DNA of 64,000 nucleotides from Haloarcula rubra (GTDB taxonomy: Archaea; Halobacteriota; Halobacteria; Halobacteriales; Haloarculaceae): NCBI RefSeq assembly GCF_019599465.1, contig NZ_RKLR01000003.1, positions 434,001 through 498,000 on the forward strand. The letters run 5' to 3'. Below, in pieces: positions 33,335 to 42,267 of this stretch; the stretch's first letter is position 1; each line of letters begins with the position of its first letter. The position numbers were made by a program, and so were the translations under genes. The notes beneath the pieces are model-generated. The model was not told where the DNA came from. It searched no databases and saw only the letters and a program-made list of their open reading frames with translations.

Positions 33335-34171
33335 TCAGGCGAGGGTCTCCGACACCGCCGCGACCAGTTCCTCGTGTGCCTCGCCGTTCGAGGCGACGAG
33401 GCTGTCGCTGTCGTGGCGCCAGCGCTCGCCGTCGGCGTCGGTCACCGTCCCGCCGGCCTGTCGGACCATGTGGACGCCGGCCAGCGTGTCCCACGGGTGG
33501 TTCGGGTTCGTACAGACGGCCCCCTCCAGCGCCCCGTCGGCGACGTACGCCAGCGTCGCCTGAAAGCTCCCGATGCGGCGCATGTCGCCGAACCGCTCGA
33601 CGACGGCGCCACACAGGTCGGCGAACTCCGTCCGGTCGTCGCGGTCCCACCAGCCGACCGGCGCGACGGCGAACGTCTCGGGGTCGGTGCGCTCGCTCAC
33701 GGAGAGGGTCGCGCCGTCCCGCGTCGCGCTCTCCGGTCCGGCGGCGAACAGGTCGCCCTCTGCGGGCATGTACGTCGCCGACCCGACCGGGTCGCCGTCC
33801 TCGACGGCGGTGACGCTCGTCGCCCACGTCCGGTTCCCACGGACGAAGTTGGCGGTGCCGTCTATCGGGTCGACGACCCACGTCGGCCCGTTCGCCGGGA
33901 CGGCGTCGAGTACCTCCGGGTCCGTCTCGCCCGTCTCCGGCCCGCTCAGCGTGACGACGTCCTCCTCTAACACGAACGGGTCGTTCGGGAACTCCTCGCG
34001 GACCGTCGCGACGACCTGACTCTGTGCGTCGCGGTCGGCCTCGGTCACGAGGTCGTTCTTGTCGGCCTTCGTCTCGACGGCGAGGTCGCCGCGGAACGCC
34101 TGTCGTGCGACGACGCCCCCGGCCCGGGCGGCGCGTTCCGCGAGCGCCGCACGGTGGTGTGCATCTGGCAT
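33335..34171 (-). CDS. Inositol monophosphatase-family phosphatase
   Basis: The 278-residue protein shows the FIG/IMPase fold signatures. ETKADKNDLVTEADRDAQ is in the N-terminal part, VLEED is the first metal motif, WVVDPIDGTANFVRG is motif A (about 110-125), and WDTLAGVHMVRQAGG is motif B (about 225-240). It should dephosphorylate inositol-1-phosphate and possibly fructose-1,6-bisphosphate, as many archaeal members are dual. The substrate preference cannot be read from sequence. Length is usual for the family. Confidence 0.9.
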   Translation of the reverse strand: MPDAHHRAALAERAARAGGVVARQAFRGDLAVETKADKNDLVTEADRDAQSQVVATVREEFPNDPFVLEEDVVTLSGPETGETDPEVLDAVPANGPTWVVDPIDGTANFVRGNRTWATSVTAVEDGDPVGSATYMPAEGDLFAAGPESATRDGATLSVSERTDPETFAVAPVGWWDRDDRTEFADLCGAVVERFGDMRRIGSFQATLAYVADGALEGAVCTNPNHPWDTLAGVHMVRQAGGTVTDADGERWRHDSDSLVASNGEAHEELVAAVSETLA

Positions 34172-34225
34172 GCCCGGGGCTGGCAGTGCCGGGGACTTAC
34201 CACCTCGGTTTCAGGAAAAGGGAGG

Positions 34226-34423
34226 TTACTCGTCGCTGGCTTCGTCGACGGCGTCCAAGATGGAGTGGGCGATGTCCCGGGCCTCCTCTGGCGTGTACAG
34301 TACCTGGTTCCCGAGCGATTGCTCGATGCGAACGTAGTCGTCGTCCGCCTCGATGGAGAAGAACGCCGTGTTCTCCAGCGGTGGCACTCGGATACCTGAA
34401 CCGTCGGACTGGTCGGTAGCCAT
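34226..34423 (-). CDS. 65-residue conserved small protein
   Basis: This small acidic protein starts MATDQSDGSGIRVPPLENTA and ends DAVDEASDE. The centre, FFSIEADDDYVRIEQSL, looks like a single beta-hairpin followed by a helix (YTPEEARDIAHSILD). The ATG at 34423 is preferred over that at 34432, because a TATA element (CTTTTATAC on the minus strand, 34447-34455) is centred 28 nt upstream. No motif identifies a function. It lies 55 bp from the inositol-phosphatase gene on the same strand. Confidence 0.75.
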   Translation of the reverse strand: MATDQSDGSGIRVPPLENTAFFSIEADDDYVRIEQSLGNQVLYTPEEARDIAHSILDAVDEASDE

Positions 34424-34720
34424 GACAGTCATTAACTCACGTTCCCGTATAAAAGTACCCATATGTGAGAAATCGGCTGAGACACCGATAGTCGGGCGAG
34501 GCGAATACACGGACTAGCTCCCGTAGCGGCGACCTACCGACACGTCGTCGACGCCGGCCACGGACCAGTCCACCCGTCGGGTCCCGACCGATAGCGCCGT
34601 GGCTCTGTGGCCGGTGTCAAGCGCCGCCGCTGGCGGGCGTGGTTCCGAGAGTTTGCGAGGGAAGACCGCTCCGTGCGAGTCTTCCGGCACTGTGTGCGAG
34701 GGACCGTATCGGTCCAACAG
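34424..34720. other. Gene-poor 297-bp stretch between the small protein and tRNA-Leu
   Basis: No gene of its own can be defended here. It holds the promoter of the 34423 gene, a minus-strand frame closing at 34514 whose last approximately 30 codons look halophile-like (see findings), two hairpins downstream of the tRNA (GGAAGAC/GTCTTCC at 34660-34685 and GGACCG/CGGTCC at 34701-34715), and short repeats of the tRNA end. Confidence 0.4.
34447..34455 (-). promoter_or_regulatory. TATA box of the 65-residue small protein gene
   Basis: The minus strand reads CTTTTATAC, centred 28 nt upstream of the ATG at 34423. Its position fixes the start and predicts leaderless transcription. Confidence 0.6.
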
Positions 34721-34730
34721 TGCGAGGGAA
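34654..34730. repeat. Four short repeats of the tRNA-Leu 3' end
   Basis: TGCGAG occurs at 34654, 34674, 34695 and 34721. The last is the 3' end of the tRNA gene itself, and the copy at 34654 matches it over 10 bases (TGCGAGGGAA). The copies at 34654 and 34695 follow hairpin stems on the minus strand, just as the tRNA end does. They could be remnants of tRNA-targeted integration or tRNA duplication. Confidence 0.5.
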
Positions 34731-34804
34731 GGGATTTGAACCCTTGGACCCCTACGGGAGCGGATCTTGAGTCCGCCGCCGTTTCCTGGCTTGGCTACCC
34801 TCGC
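34721..34804 (-). tRNA. tRNA-Leu (anticodon CAA)
   Basis: Read on the minus strand, the 84-nt gene begins GCGAGGG and ends CCCTCGCA, which forms a perfect 7-bp acceptor stem with A as discriminator. The T-arm contains GGTTCAAATCC, the D-arm contains TAGCCAAGCC, and the anticodon loop is CTCAAGA (anticodon CAA, reading UUG Leu). A long variable arm (CTCCCGTAGGGG) marks it as class II Leu. CCA is not encoded, and no intron is seen. A TATA element (TATAAA, + strand 34840-34845) lies 38 nt upstream. Confidence 0.95.
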
Positions 34805-34839
34805 ACGCGTTGCTCGCATCGGCTCTGACGGCGGTGTGG

Positions 34840-34845
34840 TATAAA
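34840..34845 (-). promoter_or_regulatory. TATA box of the tRNA-Leu gene
   Basis: The minus strand reads TTTATA centred about 38 nt upstream of the mature tRNA 5' end, so the transcript would start some 10 nt before it, a usual arrangement for archaeal tRNA genes. Confidence 0.55.
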
Positions 34846-34906
34846 TGTCGTACGGAACGCGGGCGTCGGGCAAACGCCTAACAGCGTGGGCCGAGAGAGA
34901 ACCGGC

Positions 34907-35125
34907 ATGGCGCCTCTCGCGACCCCGCTCCAGATGGGCGGGGCGCTCCCGGTCGTCGGTGTCCTTCTGGCGTTGCTCCTCGCCGCTATCGTCGTCTACA
35001 CGGTCCGAGACACCGGCGAGTACCACGACCCGGCATCGGCGAGCGACGCCGTCGTCTGCCCGCGCTGTCACCACTCGACGGCGGCCTCCGACAGCGTCTG
35101 TCCGGAGTGTGGGAGAGAGCTCTGA
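34907..35125 (+). CDS. Single-helix membrane protein with a zinc ribbon
   Basis: The 72-residue protein from ATG 34907 has one transmembrane segment (about 12-33, [19 protein letters not shown]) and a C-terminal zinc ribbon with CPRCHHS and CPECGREL (two CxxC). The soluble part is short, so it is probably a membrane-tethered zinc ribbon facing the cytoplasm. The GTG at 34886 would add 7 residues. Divergent from the tRNA gene; 41 bp upstream of the DUF309 gene on the same strand. Function unknown. Confidence 0.7.
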   Translation: MAPLATPLQMGGALPVVGVLLALLLAAIVVYTVRDTGEYHDPASASDAVVCPRCHHSTAASDSVCPECGREL

Positions 35126-35166
35126 GGACCGGTGGATTGACCCATGCAGGTCACGTACGACGGGTT

Positions 35167-35646
35167 ATGGACGAACACACGCGTGACCCGAGCGTCGCCC
35201 CGCCCGACGGCGACCCGGCCGGGTGGCGGGCCGACGGACAGTGGGAGCACGCGACGCTCCGGCGGGCCGTCGTCCACGGCGTCCGCCTGTACAACGCCGC
35301 CGAGTTCCACGAGTCCCACGACTGCTTCGAGGACGAGTGGTACAACTACGGCCGCGGGTCGACCGAGAGCAAGTTCCTCCACGGGATGGTGCAGGTGGCG
35401 GCTGGCGCGTACAAACACTTCGACTTCGAGGACGACGAGGGGATGCGGTCGCTGTTTCGCACGTCGCTCCAGTACTTCCGCGGAGTTCCGAACGACTACT
35501 ATGGCGTCGACTTACTGGACGTCCGGACGACGGTGACGAACGCGCTGCAGGACCCGAGCGTGCTGGAAGGGTGGCAGATACGACTCGACGGCGGCTACCC
35601 GGTCGCCGACGAGGCCGACTTCGCGTTCGCCGAGGACCTCGACTGA
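35167..35646 (+). CDS. DUF309-family protein
   Basis: The 159-residue protein contains the DUF309 core: [20 protein letters not shown], then [30 protein letters not shown]. The conserved His/Glu ([12 protein letters not shown]) could bind metal, but family function is not known. The ATG at 35167 is chosen because the upstream in-frame extension is basic and shadow-like. It is located between the zinc-ribbon membrane protein and the M14-type gene on the same strand, 55 bp from the latter. Confidence 0.85.
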   Translation: MDEHTRDPSVAPPDGDPAGWRADGQWEHATLRRAVVHGVRLYNAAEFHESHDCFEDEWYNYGRGSTESKFLHGMVQVAAGAYKHFDFEDDEGMRSLFRTSLQYFRGVPNDYYGVDLLDVRTTVTNALQDPSVLEGWQIRLDGGYPVADEADFAFAEDLD

Positions 35647-35701
35647 CCGCTCGCGCCGAATCCACACGACTCTAATGGGCGGGGCCCACACCCAAGACTG
35701 A

Positions 35702-36490
35702 ATGCGAGTGGAACAACTGGGTGCGGGAGAACCGGACGTCGCCATCGTGGGCAGTATCCACGGCGACGAGCCGTGTGGTCGGGACGGTATCGAAGCGGTC
35801 CTCGCGGACCCCCCGACCGTCTCCCGTCCAGTGAAGTTCGTCGTGGTCAACGAGGAGGCGCTGGCCGCCGGCGAGCGATACCTCGACACGGACCTCAACC
35901 GTGCGTTCCCGGGTGACCCGGAGAGCGAGGCCCACGAGGACCGGTTGGCCGCCGACCTCGCCGCCGAACTGCGGGGCTGTACCGTGTTGTCGCTGCACTC
36001 CACTCAGTCCTACGACGGCATGTTCGCGCTCGTCGACGACCTGACGCCGCTCGCCCGGGAGGTCTGTCCGAAACTCTCCGTCGACGCCGTGGTCATGACC
36101 AAAGGCGCCAACGAAGGGCGAATCTTCTCCGTCGTTCCGTCGGCCATCGAAGTGGAGTGTGGCTATCAGGGGTCGCCGGAGGCGGCCGCCAACGCCGAAC
36201 GAGTCATCCGCGAGTTCCTCGCGGCCACGGGCGTCACCGACGACCCGGTGACGAGACGGACGGAGTCACTCCCGGTGTTCCAACTCGGCGACCCGATACC
36301 GAAGGCCGCCGCCGAGGAGTACGAGGTGTACGCCCGGAACTTCGAGCGACTCGCGGCCGGCGACCCTATCGCCGCCGCCGACGGCGAACGAGTCCTCGCC
36401 GAGGAACCGTTCCACCCGATTCTCCTCTCCGCGGAGGGGTACGAGGACGTCTTCGGCTACACGGCTGACCACGTCGGCGTCCTCGACTGA
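35702..36490 (+). CDS. Succinylglutamate desuccinylase/aspartoacylase-family (M14) hydrolase
   Basis: The 262-residue protein carries the M14-type zinc site: GSIHGDEPCG with His20 and Glu23, and LSLHSTQ with His99 as third ligand. DLNRAFPG supplies the substrate-carboxylate Arg, and AIEVECG near residue 150 holds the catalytic Glu. Related enzymes remove acyl groups from amino acids or peptides; the substrate is not defined. It is cytoplasmic. Start at ATG 35702, 55 bp after the DUF309 gene; possible operon. Confidence 0.88.
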   Translation: MRVEQLGAGEPDVAIVGSIHGDEPCGRDGIEAVLADPPTVSRPVKFVVVNEEALAAGERYLDTDLNRAFPGDPESEAHEDRLAADLAAELRGCTVLSLHSTQSYDGMFALVDDLTPLAREVCPKLSVDAVVMTKGANEGRIFSVVPSAIEVECGYQGSPEAAANAERVIREFLAATGVTDDPVTRRTESLPVFQLGDPIPKAAAEEYEVYARNFERLAAGDPIAAADGERVLAEEPFHPILLSAEGYEDVFGYTADHVGVLD

Positions 36491-36595
36491 GCGACGCCGT
36501 CACTTTGTCGGCCGGCGGACTGCCGAGTCGGTCGTTCTAGACGGAGTTCGTGCGACCGAACGGTGCGGTGTCGGTCCCGGACCGGGACGCGTCGC

Positions 36596-37048
36596 TCACG
36601 CGTCGTCGGGGGCGTCTAACTCCACCAGCGTGAGGTCGCGGTCGAGCATACAGTAGTCGTGTGGCGGGTCGCCGACGACCTCCTCGATGCGGTACTCCTC
36701 GTCGAACTCGGCGCCCATCGGCTCACAGTACTGGTGGCTCGGACACTCGGTGTGTGGACACGGTCCGGCAAGCGACGCGTTGCTGCCGGCGTAGGCACCT
36801 TTCGTCGGGACGTTCGCGCGAATCGGCGCGGGTTCGACCTCGACGGCGCGGACGCCGGTGTCGTGGACCGCGCAGTCGAGCGTCTGCCCGCTCTCGCGGA
36901 CCTCGGTGACGCGGTAGCGGCGGCCCTGCGTGAGGTTGAGGCACTGGGTCCGGTACGGACAGCCAGCACAGCCGTCGGCCTCGCCGTGATAGACGAACTC
37001 CTCGCCGACCTCCGCGAGGCGCGTCCCGACGAGCGTGACAGTGGTCAT
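36596..37048 (-). CDS. UPF0179 family protein
   Basis: The 150-residue protein matches the archaeal UPF0179 family. It has MTTVTLVGTRLAEVGEEFVYHG at the start and many Cys arranged in CAGCPYRTQC (about 27-36), DCAVH, CPHTECPSHQYC (about 96-107) and DYCML, suggesting metal or Fe-S binding. No biochemical role is established. The ATG at 37048 is 32 bp from the upstream same-strand gene, so the two may be cotranscribed. Confidence 0.88.
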   Translation of the reverse strand: MTTVTLVGTRLAEVGEEFVYHGEADGCAGCPYRTQCLNLTQGRRYRVTEVRESGQTLDCAVHDTGVRAVEVEPAPIRANVPTKGAYAGSNASLAGPCPHTECPSHQYCEPMGAEFDEEYRIEEVVGDPPHDYCMLDRDLTLVELDAPDDA

Positions 37049-37080
37049 GCCGAGGACTAGACCCGGACGGAATTTAAGGG

Positions 37081-37458
37081 TCAGGACCGACCGGTCAGGT
37101 CGTCGAGTTCGTCGAGGTAGTCGTCCCGGGGAATCTGGTACAGCGCGCGGTAGTCGAACTCGCCGGACGCGAAGCGGTTCGCGATGTCGACGGCGGCAGC
37201 GACGGCGGCCTCCCGGTCCGCGAAGGTCTCGGCGTCGCGGTCCACCTCGGGTTCCAGGTACAGCGTGACGTACCAGTCCTCACCGGTCCGGTCGAGGCCG
37301 GGTCGCCGTGTCCGCTTGCCCCGTGTGAGGTATATCGTCGGGAGACAGGGCGCCGGGAAGTCGTGGCTGTCGAAGACGTCCGGCCGATAGGCGAGGACGA
37401 GTTTCTCCTCGGTCTCGTTCCAGACCGTCCAGTCGTCGGCCAGTCCGTCGAGGTCCAT
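37081..37458 (-). CDS. Haloarchaeal-type hypothetical protein (possibly DUF5820)
   Basis: The 125-residue acidic protein has a beta-strand-rich first half (WTVWNETEEKLVLAYR, LPTIYLTRGK, EDWYVTLYLEPEV) and a helical second half (DREAAVAAAVDIANRFASGE, then YRALYQIPRDDYLDELDDL). It resembles the DUF5820 family known from haloarchaea, but I am only moderately sure. It has no catalytic motif. It is the first gene of a minus-strand pair with UPF0179 and is divergent from the PrkA operon. Confidence 0.6.
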   Translation of the reverse strand: MDLDGLADDWTVWNETEEKLVLAYRPDVFDSHDFPAPCLPTIYLTRGKRTRRPGLDRTGEDWYVTLYLEPEVDRDAETFADREAAVAAAVDIANRFASGEFDYRALYQIPRDDYLDELDDLTGRS

Positions 37459-37911
37459 ACCGACGGCTTCGTCTCGGCAGGCAATACTCTATCGACTACC
37501 GACGCGTCGCTCGCTTTCGCGCGGTTACTTATAAACGACTGCGGGAATCGCCCTCGTGTGAACTCTTACCTTAGCGATGCCGTCCCCGTGTTACGTCGCG
37601 AATCCGGGGTGGAAAAACCCGGCGTTATATGGGTACCGGGAAAAGGCTCTTAATGTTGAAGCACTCATGTGTTAAATAGTATCGGAAACAGTAACCCACT
37701 GTCACCCGTTACCACTGGGGTGGGACCGTCCCCGCGACCACCCGGCCACTGCACACATGGCATGGTACGACCACCGACCCGCAAGTCCGGGTCCTAACGC
37801 GGCCGCCCGCCTGCACGCACGGAGCGGCAGTTGGTGGCACCGGTGTACTGAGTCCGACACGGTGGCCCCGCACGGCACCGTGCCATCGCGTGCCGAACTC
37901 ACCGAGTTAGC
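37459..37911. promoter_or_regulatory. Long 453-bp control region upstream of the PrkA-SpoVR operon
   Basis: The region contains several TATA-like elements: TTATAAAC (37529-37536), TTATAT (37625-37630) and TTAAATA (37672-37678). The last would give a leader of about 210 nt, unusual because most haloarchaeal messages are nearly leaderless. The last 150 nt are GC-rich and hairpin-capable, for example CACGGTG/CACCGTG (37858-37864/37876-37882). A 52-codon ORF (37757-37915) lies within it. Confidence 0.5.
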
Positions 37912-37915
37912 ATGA
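37757..37915 (+). CDS. Candidate 52-codon upstream ORF overlapping the prkA start
   Basis: ATG 37757 opens a 52-residue frame (MAWYDHRPASPG...) whose TGA (37913-37915) overlaps the first prkA ATG (37912) in an ATGA arrangement, the same coupling seen between yeaH and spoVR in this operon. It has four Trp/Tyr residues in all and a nearly neutral, Arg/His-containing composition, and G/C at third positions is only about 70%, well below the neighbours. It may be a real leader peptide, or chance in a structured leader. Confidence 0.25.
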   Translation: MAWYDHRPASPGPNAAARLHARSGSWWHRCTESDTVAPHGTVPSRAELTELA

Positions 37916-39984
37916 GCAAGAACAAAGAGACACTGGAAGCGCTGAGCAAGGAGTACCAAGACACGATACCGGCCGACCTCCGGACGACCCGGAGCTTCGA
38001 CTGGTATCTCGACCAACTGTACGACGAGCCGCGAATCGCCCGTAACGCCCACCAGCGAGTGGCTGACATGTTCGACTACTACGGGACCTCTTACGACGAG
38101 GACGCCGGCGTCGTCGAGTACGAGATAGCGAGCGAAGACCCGCTCCACGACGGCGAGAACACCTTCTACGGCCGCGAGGTCCACGAGGCGATACACGAGT
38201 TCGTCAACAAGGTCAAGTCCGGCGCGCGGGGACTGGGTCCGGAGAAGCGTATCAAACTCCTGCTGGGTCCTGTCGGGTCCGGGAAGTCCGACTTCGACCG
38301 GCAGGTCCGCCGCTACTACGAGGACTACACCCGCCGCGACGAGGGGCGGATGTACACGTTCCGCTGGACCAACCTCTGTGACGTCATCGGCGACCAGGAC
38401 CCCGCAGACGACGTCGTTCGGTCGCCGATGAATCAGGACCCGATGGTGTTGCTCCCACAGGACCAGCGAGACAGAGTCATCGAGGACATCAACGAGGAAC
38501 TCGACGCCCCCTACACCATCCGGAACGAACAGGCCCTCGACCCGGCCTCGGAGTTCTACATGGACCGCCTGCTGGCGAACTACGGCGACGACCTGCAGGC
38601 CGTGCTGGAGAACCACGTCGAGATAATCCGGTTCGTCGCCGACGAGAACCAGCGACAGGGTATCGAGACGTTCGAACCCAAGGACAAGAAGAACCAGGAC
38701 GAGACGGAACTGACCGGCGACGTCAACTACTCGAAGATAGCCATCTACGGGGAGAGCGACCCGCGTGCGTTCGACTACTCCGGGGCGTTCTGTAACGCCA
38801 ACCGCGGCATCTTCTCCGGCGAGGAACTGCTGAAACTCCAGCGGGAGTTCCTCTACGACTTCCTGCACGCCAGTCAGGAACAGACCATCAAGCCGAAGAA
38901 CAACCCGCGAATCGACATCGACCAGGTCATCGTCGGCCGGACGAACATGCCCGAGTACCGGGACAAGAAGGGCGACGAGAAGATGGAGGCGTTCAACGAC
39001 CGGACGAAGCGCATCGACTTCCCGTACGTCCTCCAGTACGAGGAGGAGGCGAAGATATACAACAAGATGCTCCGGAACGCGGACCTCCCGGACATCCACG
39101 TCGAACCCCACACGCTGGAGATGGCCGGGCTATTCGGCGTCCTCACCCGCATCGAGGAACCCGATACCGAGTCCGTCGACCTGGTCCAGAAGGCCAAAGC
39201 CTACAACGGCGAGATAGACGAGGCCGACGACATCGACGTCAAGAAACTCCGGGACGAAGCGGCGACGACGGCCGACATCGGCGAGGGGATGGACGGCGTC
39301 TCGCCGCGGTTCATCGGCGACGAGATAGCCGAAGCCATCATGGACTCGATGCACCGGGACCGCCAGTTCCTCTCGCCGCTGACGACGTTCAACCACCTCG
39401 AAGGCAACTTAGAGAACCACGGCTCCATCGACGAGGAGTCGTTCGACCAGTACTACCGGTTCCTCGAACTCGTCCGCGAGGAGTACAAGGAGCGGGCCAT
39501 CGAGGACGTGCGCCACGCGCTGGCTTACGACATGGACGAGATACAGCGGCAGGGCGAGAAGTACATGGACCACGTCATGGCGTACATCGACGACGACACC
39601 GTCGAGGACGAACTGACGGGCCGCGAGCAGGAACCCGACGAGCAGTTCCTCCGCTCCGTCGAGGAGAAACTCAACCTGCCAGAAGACCGAAAGGACGACT
39701 TCCGACAGGAAGTGTCCAACTGGGTCTCCCGCCGGGCGCGCGAGGGTGACACGTTCAACCCGCAGGACAACGACCGACTGCGCCGCGCACTGGAGCGCAA
39801 ACTCTGGGAAGACAAGAAACACAACATCAACTTCTCGGCGCTGGTCTCCAGCGGCGAGATGGACGACGACGAGCGCAACCAGTGGATAGACGCCCTGATG
39901 GAGCAGGGCTACTCCGAGGAGGGCGCCAAGGAAGTGCTCGAGTTCGCCGGTGCGGAGGTCGCCAAGAGCGAGATGGAGGATTAG
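37912..39984 (+). CDS. prkA: PrkA-type serine protein kinase/AAA+ protein (first paralogue)
   Basis: The 690-residue protein matches the PrkA family (AAA_PrkA plus C-terminal PrkA domain). The Walker A GPVGSGKS is at residues 119-126, followed by the PrkA-specific segments VLLPQDQRDRVIEDINEEL, FCNANRGIFSGEELLKLQREFL and QVIVGRTNMPEYRD (sensor-type region). The C-terminal part (about 510-690) is helical and highly charged. PrkA (YeaG in E. coli) acts with YeaH and SpoVR-type proteins in starvation and stress responses; its targets are unknown. It is the first of four genes; the next ATG follows directly after the stop. Confidence 0.92.
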   Translation: MSKNKETLEALSKEYQDTIPADLRTTRSFDWYLDQLYDEPRIARNAHQRVADMFDYYGTSYDEDAGVVEYEIASEDPLHDGENTFYGREVHEAIHEFVNKVKSGARGLGPEKRIKLLLGPVGSGKSDFDRQVRRYYEDYTRRDEGRMYTFRWTNLCDVIGDQDPADDVVRSPMNQDPMVLLPQDQRDRVIEDINEELDAPYTIRNEQALDPASEFYMDRLLANYGDDLQAVLENHVEIIRFVADENQRQGIETFEPKDKKNQDETELTGDVNYSKIAIYGESDPRAFDYSGAFCNANRGIFSGEELLKLQREFLYDFLHASQEQTIKPKNNPRIDIDQVIVGRTNMPEYRDKKGDEKMEAFNDRTKRIDFPYVLQYEEEAKIYNKMLRNADLPDIHVEPHTLEMAGLFGVLTRIEEPDTESVDLVQKAKAYNGEIDEADDIDVKKLRDEAATTADIGEGMDGVSPRFIGDEIAEAIMDSMHRDRQFLSPLTTFNHLEGNLENHGSIDEESFDQYYRFLELVREEYKERAIEDVRHALAYDMDEIQRQGEKYMDHVMAYIDDDTVEDELTGREQEPDEQFLRSVEEKLNLPEDRKDDFRQEVSNWVSRRAREGDTFNPQDNDRLRRALERKLWEDKKHNINFSALVSSGEMDDDERNQWIDALMEQGYSEEGAKEVLEFAGAEVAKSEMED

Positions 39985-42267
39985 ATGAGCGGCGAGGAGT
40001 ACATCGGCCGGGCGGACGACTCGCTGGACGCCACCTACGAGGCGCCGATGAGCCTCGCTGCGTACGTCGACACCGTCCTCGAGACGCCCGAGATAGCCGC
40101 ACACGCCTCGAAGTACATGCTCGCGGCCATCGAGGCGGCGGGCACGCGTACGGTCATCGAGGAGGGCGAGGAGAAGGAGCGCTACCGCTTCTTCGACGAC
40201 CCGTACAACGACGGCGAACACGCCATCCTCGGCAACACGGAGGTGCTGAACGCCTTCGTCGACGACCTTCGCTCTATCGCCGCGGGGCGCGGGAAAGACG
40301 AGAAGATAGTCTGGCTCGAAGGCCCGACCGCGACGGGCAAGTCCGAACTGAAGCGCTGTCTCATCAACGGCCTCCGGGAGTACTCGAAGACGCCGGAGGG
40401 ACGGCGCTACACCGTCGAGTGGAACGTCGCCGGGGCGGGCGGGAGCGACAGCGCCCTCACCTACGGCGACGTGCCGGTCGAGGACGAGGACGACTGGTAC
40501 GAGAGTCCGGTACAGGTCCACCCGCTGACGGTGTTCCCGCCGGACGTGCGTGCGGACCTCGTGGCCGACATCAACGAGCGACTCGACGACCACATCGAGA
40601 TTCACGTCGACGGGGAACTGGACCCGTTCTCGCGGGAGGCCTACGACTACCTCGAAGAGCAGTACCGCCGGCAGGGGAGCGAGGACCTGTTCTCGGCGGT
40701 CACTGACCCCGCGCACCTCCGCGTGAAGAACTTCGTCGTCGACGTGGGCCACGGCATCGGCGTCCTCCACTCCGAGGACGAGGGGACGCCCAAGGAGCGA
40801 CTGGTCGGGTCGTGGATGCACGGGATGCTCCGCGAACTGGACTCCCGGGGCCGGAAGAACCCGCAGGCGTTCTCCTACGACGGCGTCCTCTCGCAGGGTA
40901 ACGGCCTGCTGACGGTGGTCGAGGACGCCGCCCAGCACGCCGACCTGCTCCAGAAACTGCTGAACGTGCCCGACGAGAGCCGCGTCAAACTGGACAAGGG
41001 CATCGGGATGGACGTCGACACGCAACTGGTCATCATCTCGAACCCCGACCTCGAGGCGCAGTTGAACCAGCACGCCGACCGGGAGGGGCAGGACCCACTG
41101 AAGGCGCTGAAGCGCCGCCTCGACAAGCACGAGTTCACGTACCTGACGAACCTCTCGCTGGAGGCCCAACTGCTCCGGCGGGAGTTGACCAACGAGACGG
41201 CGGTCTGGGACCCGGACTCGTGGGAGGAACTGGAGACGTGGATTCAGGAGCCAGTGACCGTCTCGGTGCGAGACGACGTCGAGACGGCGACGGACAAGGA
41301 ACTGGCCCCCCACACCATCGAGGCCGCGGCACTGTACGCCGTCGTCTCGCGACTCGACGCCTCGAACGTCCCCAACGGACTGGACCTCGTGGACAAGGCG
41401 CTCCTGTTCGACCGGGGGTACCTGATGGAGGGCGACGAGCGAATCGACATCGACGACTACGACCTGGAGACGACCGACCACGACGGCGACCACGGCATCC
41501 CCGTGACCTACGTCCGTGACGTAGTCGCCGACCTCCTCCACGAGACGCAGGACCGCCACCACCCGGACCTGCCCGTCGAGCACGTCATCATGCCCCGAGA
41601 CGTGCTGAACGCCGTCGCCGAGGGGATGGGCGACGCACCGGTGTTCTCGGCGGCGGAGGCCACGGAGTACGAGGAGCGTGTCGTCCCCGTGAAGAACCAC
41701 GTCTTCGGCGAACAGGAACGTGACGTGTTAGACGCGATGATGCGGGACAAGCGCGTCGACGAGGCCACCGTCGAGGAGTACATCGAACACGTCTACGCGT
41801 GGGCCTCCGACGACCAGATAGAGAACGAACGCGGCGAGTACGTCGACCCGGACCCGCTGAAGATGAAGGTGTTCGAGATAGAGCACCTCGGCCGGTTCGA
41901 CGAGGAGAACTACGACGACGACGACCCGGACGAGGCCGTCGAAGCGTTCCGCACGGACAAGATAATCACGGCGCTGAACCGCCACGCGTGGCAGCGCCGC
42001 GACGAGGAGTTCCGCGTCGGCGACGTCTCCCCGAAGGAGATTCCGGTCATCAAGACGGTCCTCGGGAGTCACGACTGGGACGACGTCAAGCGGACCTTCG
42101 AGGACTTCGACCCCCGGCAGTGGGACGAACCGCCGTCGGGGACCGAGACGGCCCGACTCAAGGAGATGACTATCGAGAACATGGTCGACATGCACGGCTA
42201 CAGCGAGGCCGCGGCCGAACTGACCAGCCGGCACGTCATGAATCAGGTGAGTTACCGATGGGACTGA
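39985..42267 (+). CDS. Second, diverged PrkA-type protein
   Basis: The 760-residue protein has the same architecture as its upstream neighbour, with Walker A GPTATGKS at 113-120, [20 protein letters not shown], and a helical C-terminus, but is longer and clearly diverged. For example, where PrkA1 has FCNANRGIFSGEE it has [19 protein letters not shown], and [19 protein letters not shown] is an insertion after the P-loop. Such tandem PrkA pairs suggest a hetero-oligomeric AAA+ assembly rather than a recent duplication. Its ATG immediately follows the prkA1 stop. Confidence 0.88.
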   Translation: MSGEEYIGRADDSLDATYEAPMSLAAYVDTVLETPEIAAHASKYMLAAIEAAGTRTVIEEGEEKERYRFFDDPYNDGEHAILGNTEVLNAFVDDLRSIAAGRGKDEKIVWLEGPTATGKSELKRCLINGLREYSKTPEGRRYTVEWNVAGAGGSDSALTYGDVPVEDEDDWYESPVQVHPLTVFPPDVRADLVADINERLDDHIEIHVDGELDPFSREAYDYLEEQYRRQGSEDLFSAVTDPAHLRVKNFVVDVGHGIGVLHSEDEGTPKERLVGSWMHGMLRELDSRGRKNPQAFSYDGVLSQGNGLLTVVEDAAQHADLLQKLLNVPDESRVKLDKGIGMDVDTQLVIISNPDLEAQLNQHADREGQDPLKALKRRLDKHEFTYLTNLSLEAQLLRRELTNETAVWDPDSWEELETWIQEPVTVSVRDDVETATDKELAPHTIEAAALYAVVSRLDASNVPNGLDLVDKALLFDRGYLMEGDERIDIDDYDLETTDHDGDHGIPVTYVRDVVADLLHETQDRHHPDLPVEHVIMPRDVLNAVAEGMGDAPVFSAAEATEYEERVVPVKNHVFGEQERDVLDAMMRDKRVDEATVEEYIEHVYAWASDDQIENERGEYVDPDPLKMKVFEIEHLGRFDEENYDDDDPDEAVEAFRTDKIITALNRHAWQRRDEEFRVGDVSPKEIPVIKTVLGSHDWDDVKRTFEDFDPRQWDEPPSGTETARLKEMTIENMVDMHGYSEAAAELTSRHVMNQVSYRWD

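Noticed and set aside
39409-41700. A 763-codon minus-strand open frame opposite the second PrkA gene
   Set aside because: Antisense shadow. The plus-strand frame has a P-loop and PrkA motifs and is in an operon arrangement; the shadow is an unlikely Val/Leu/Arg-rich sequence.
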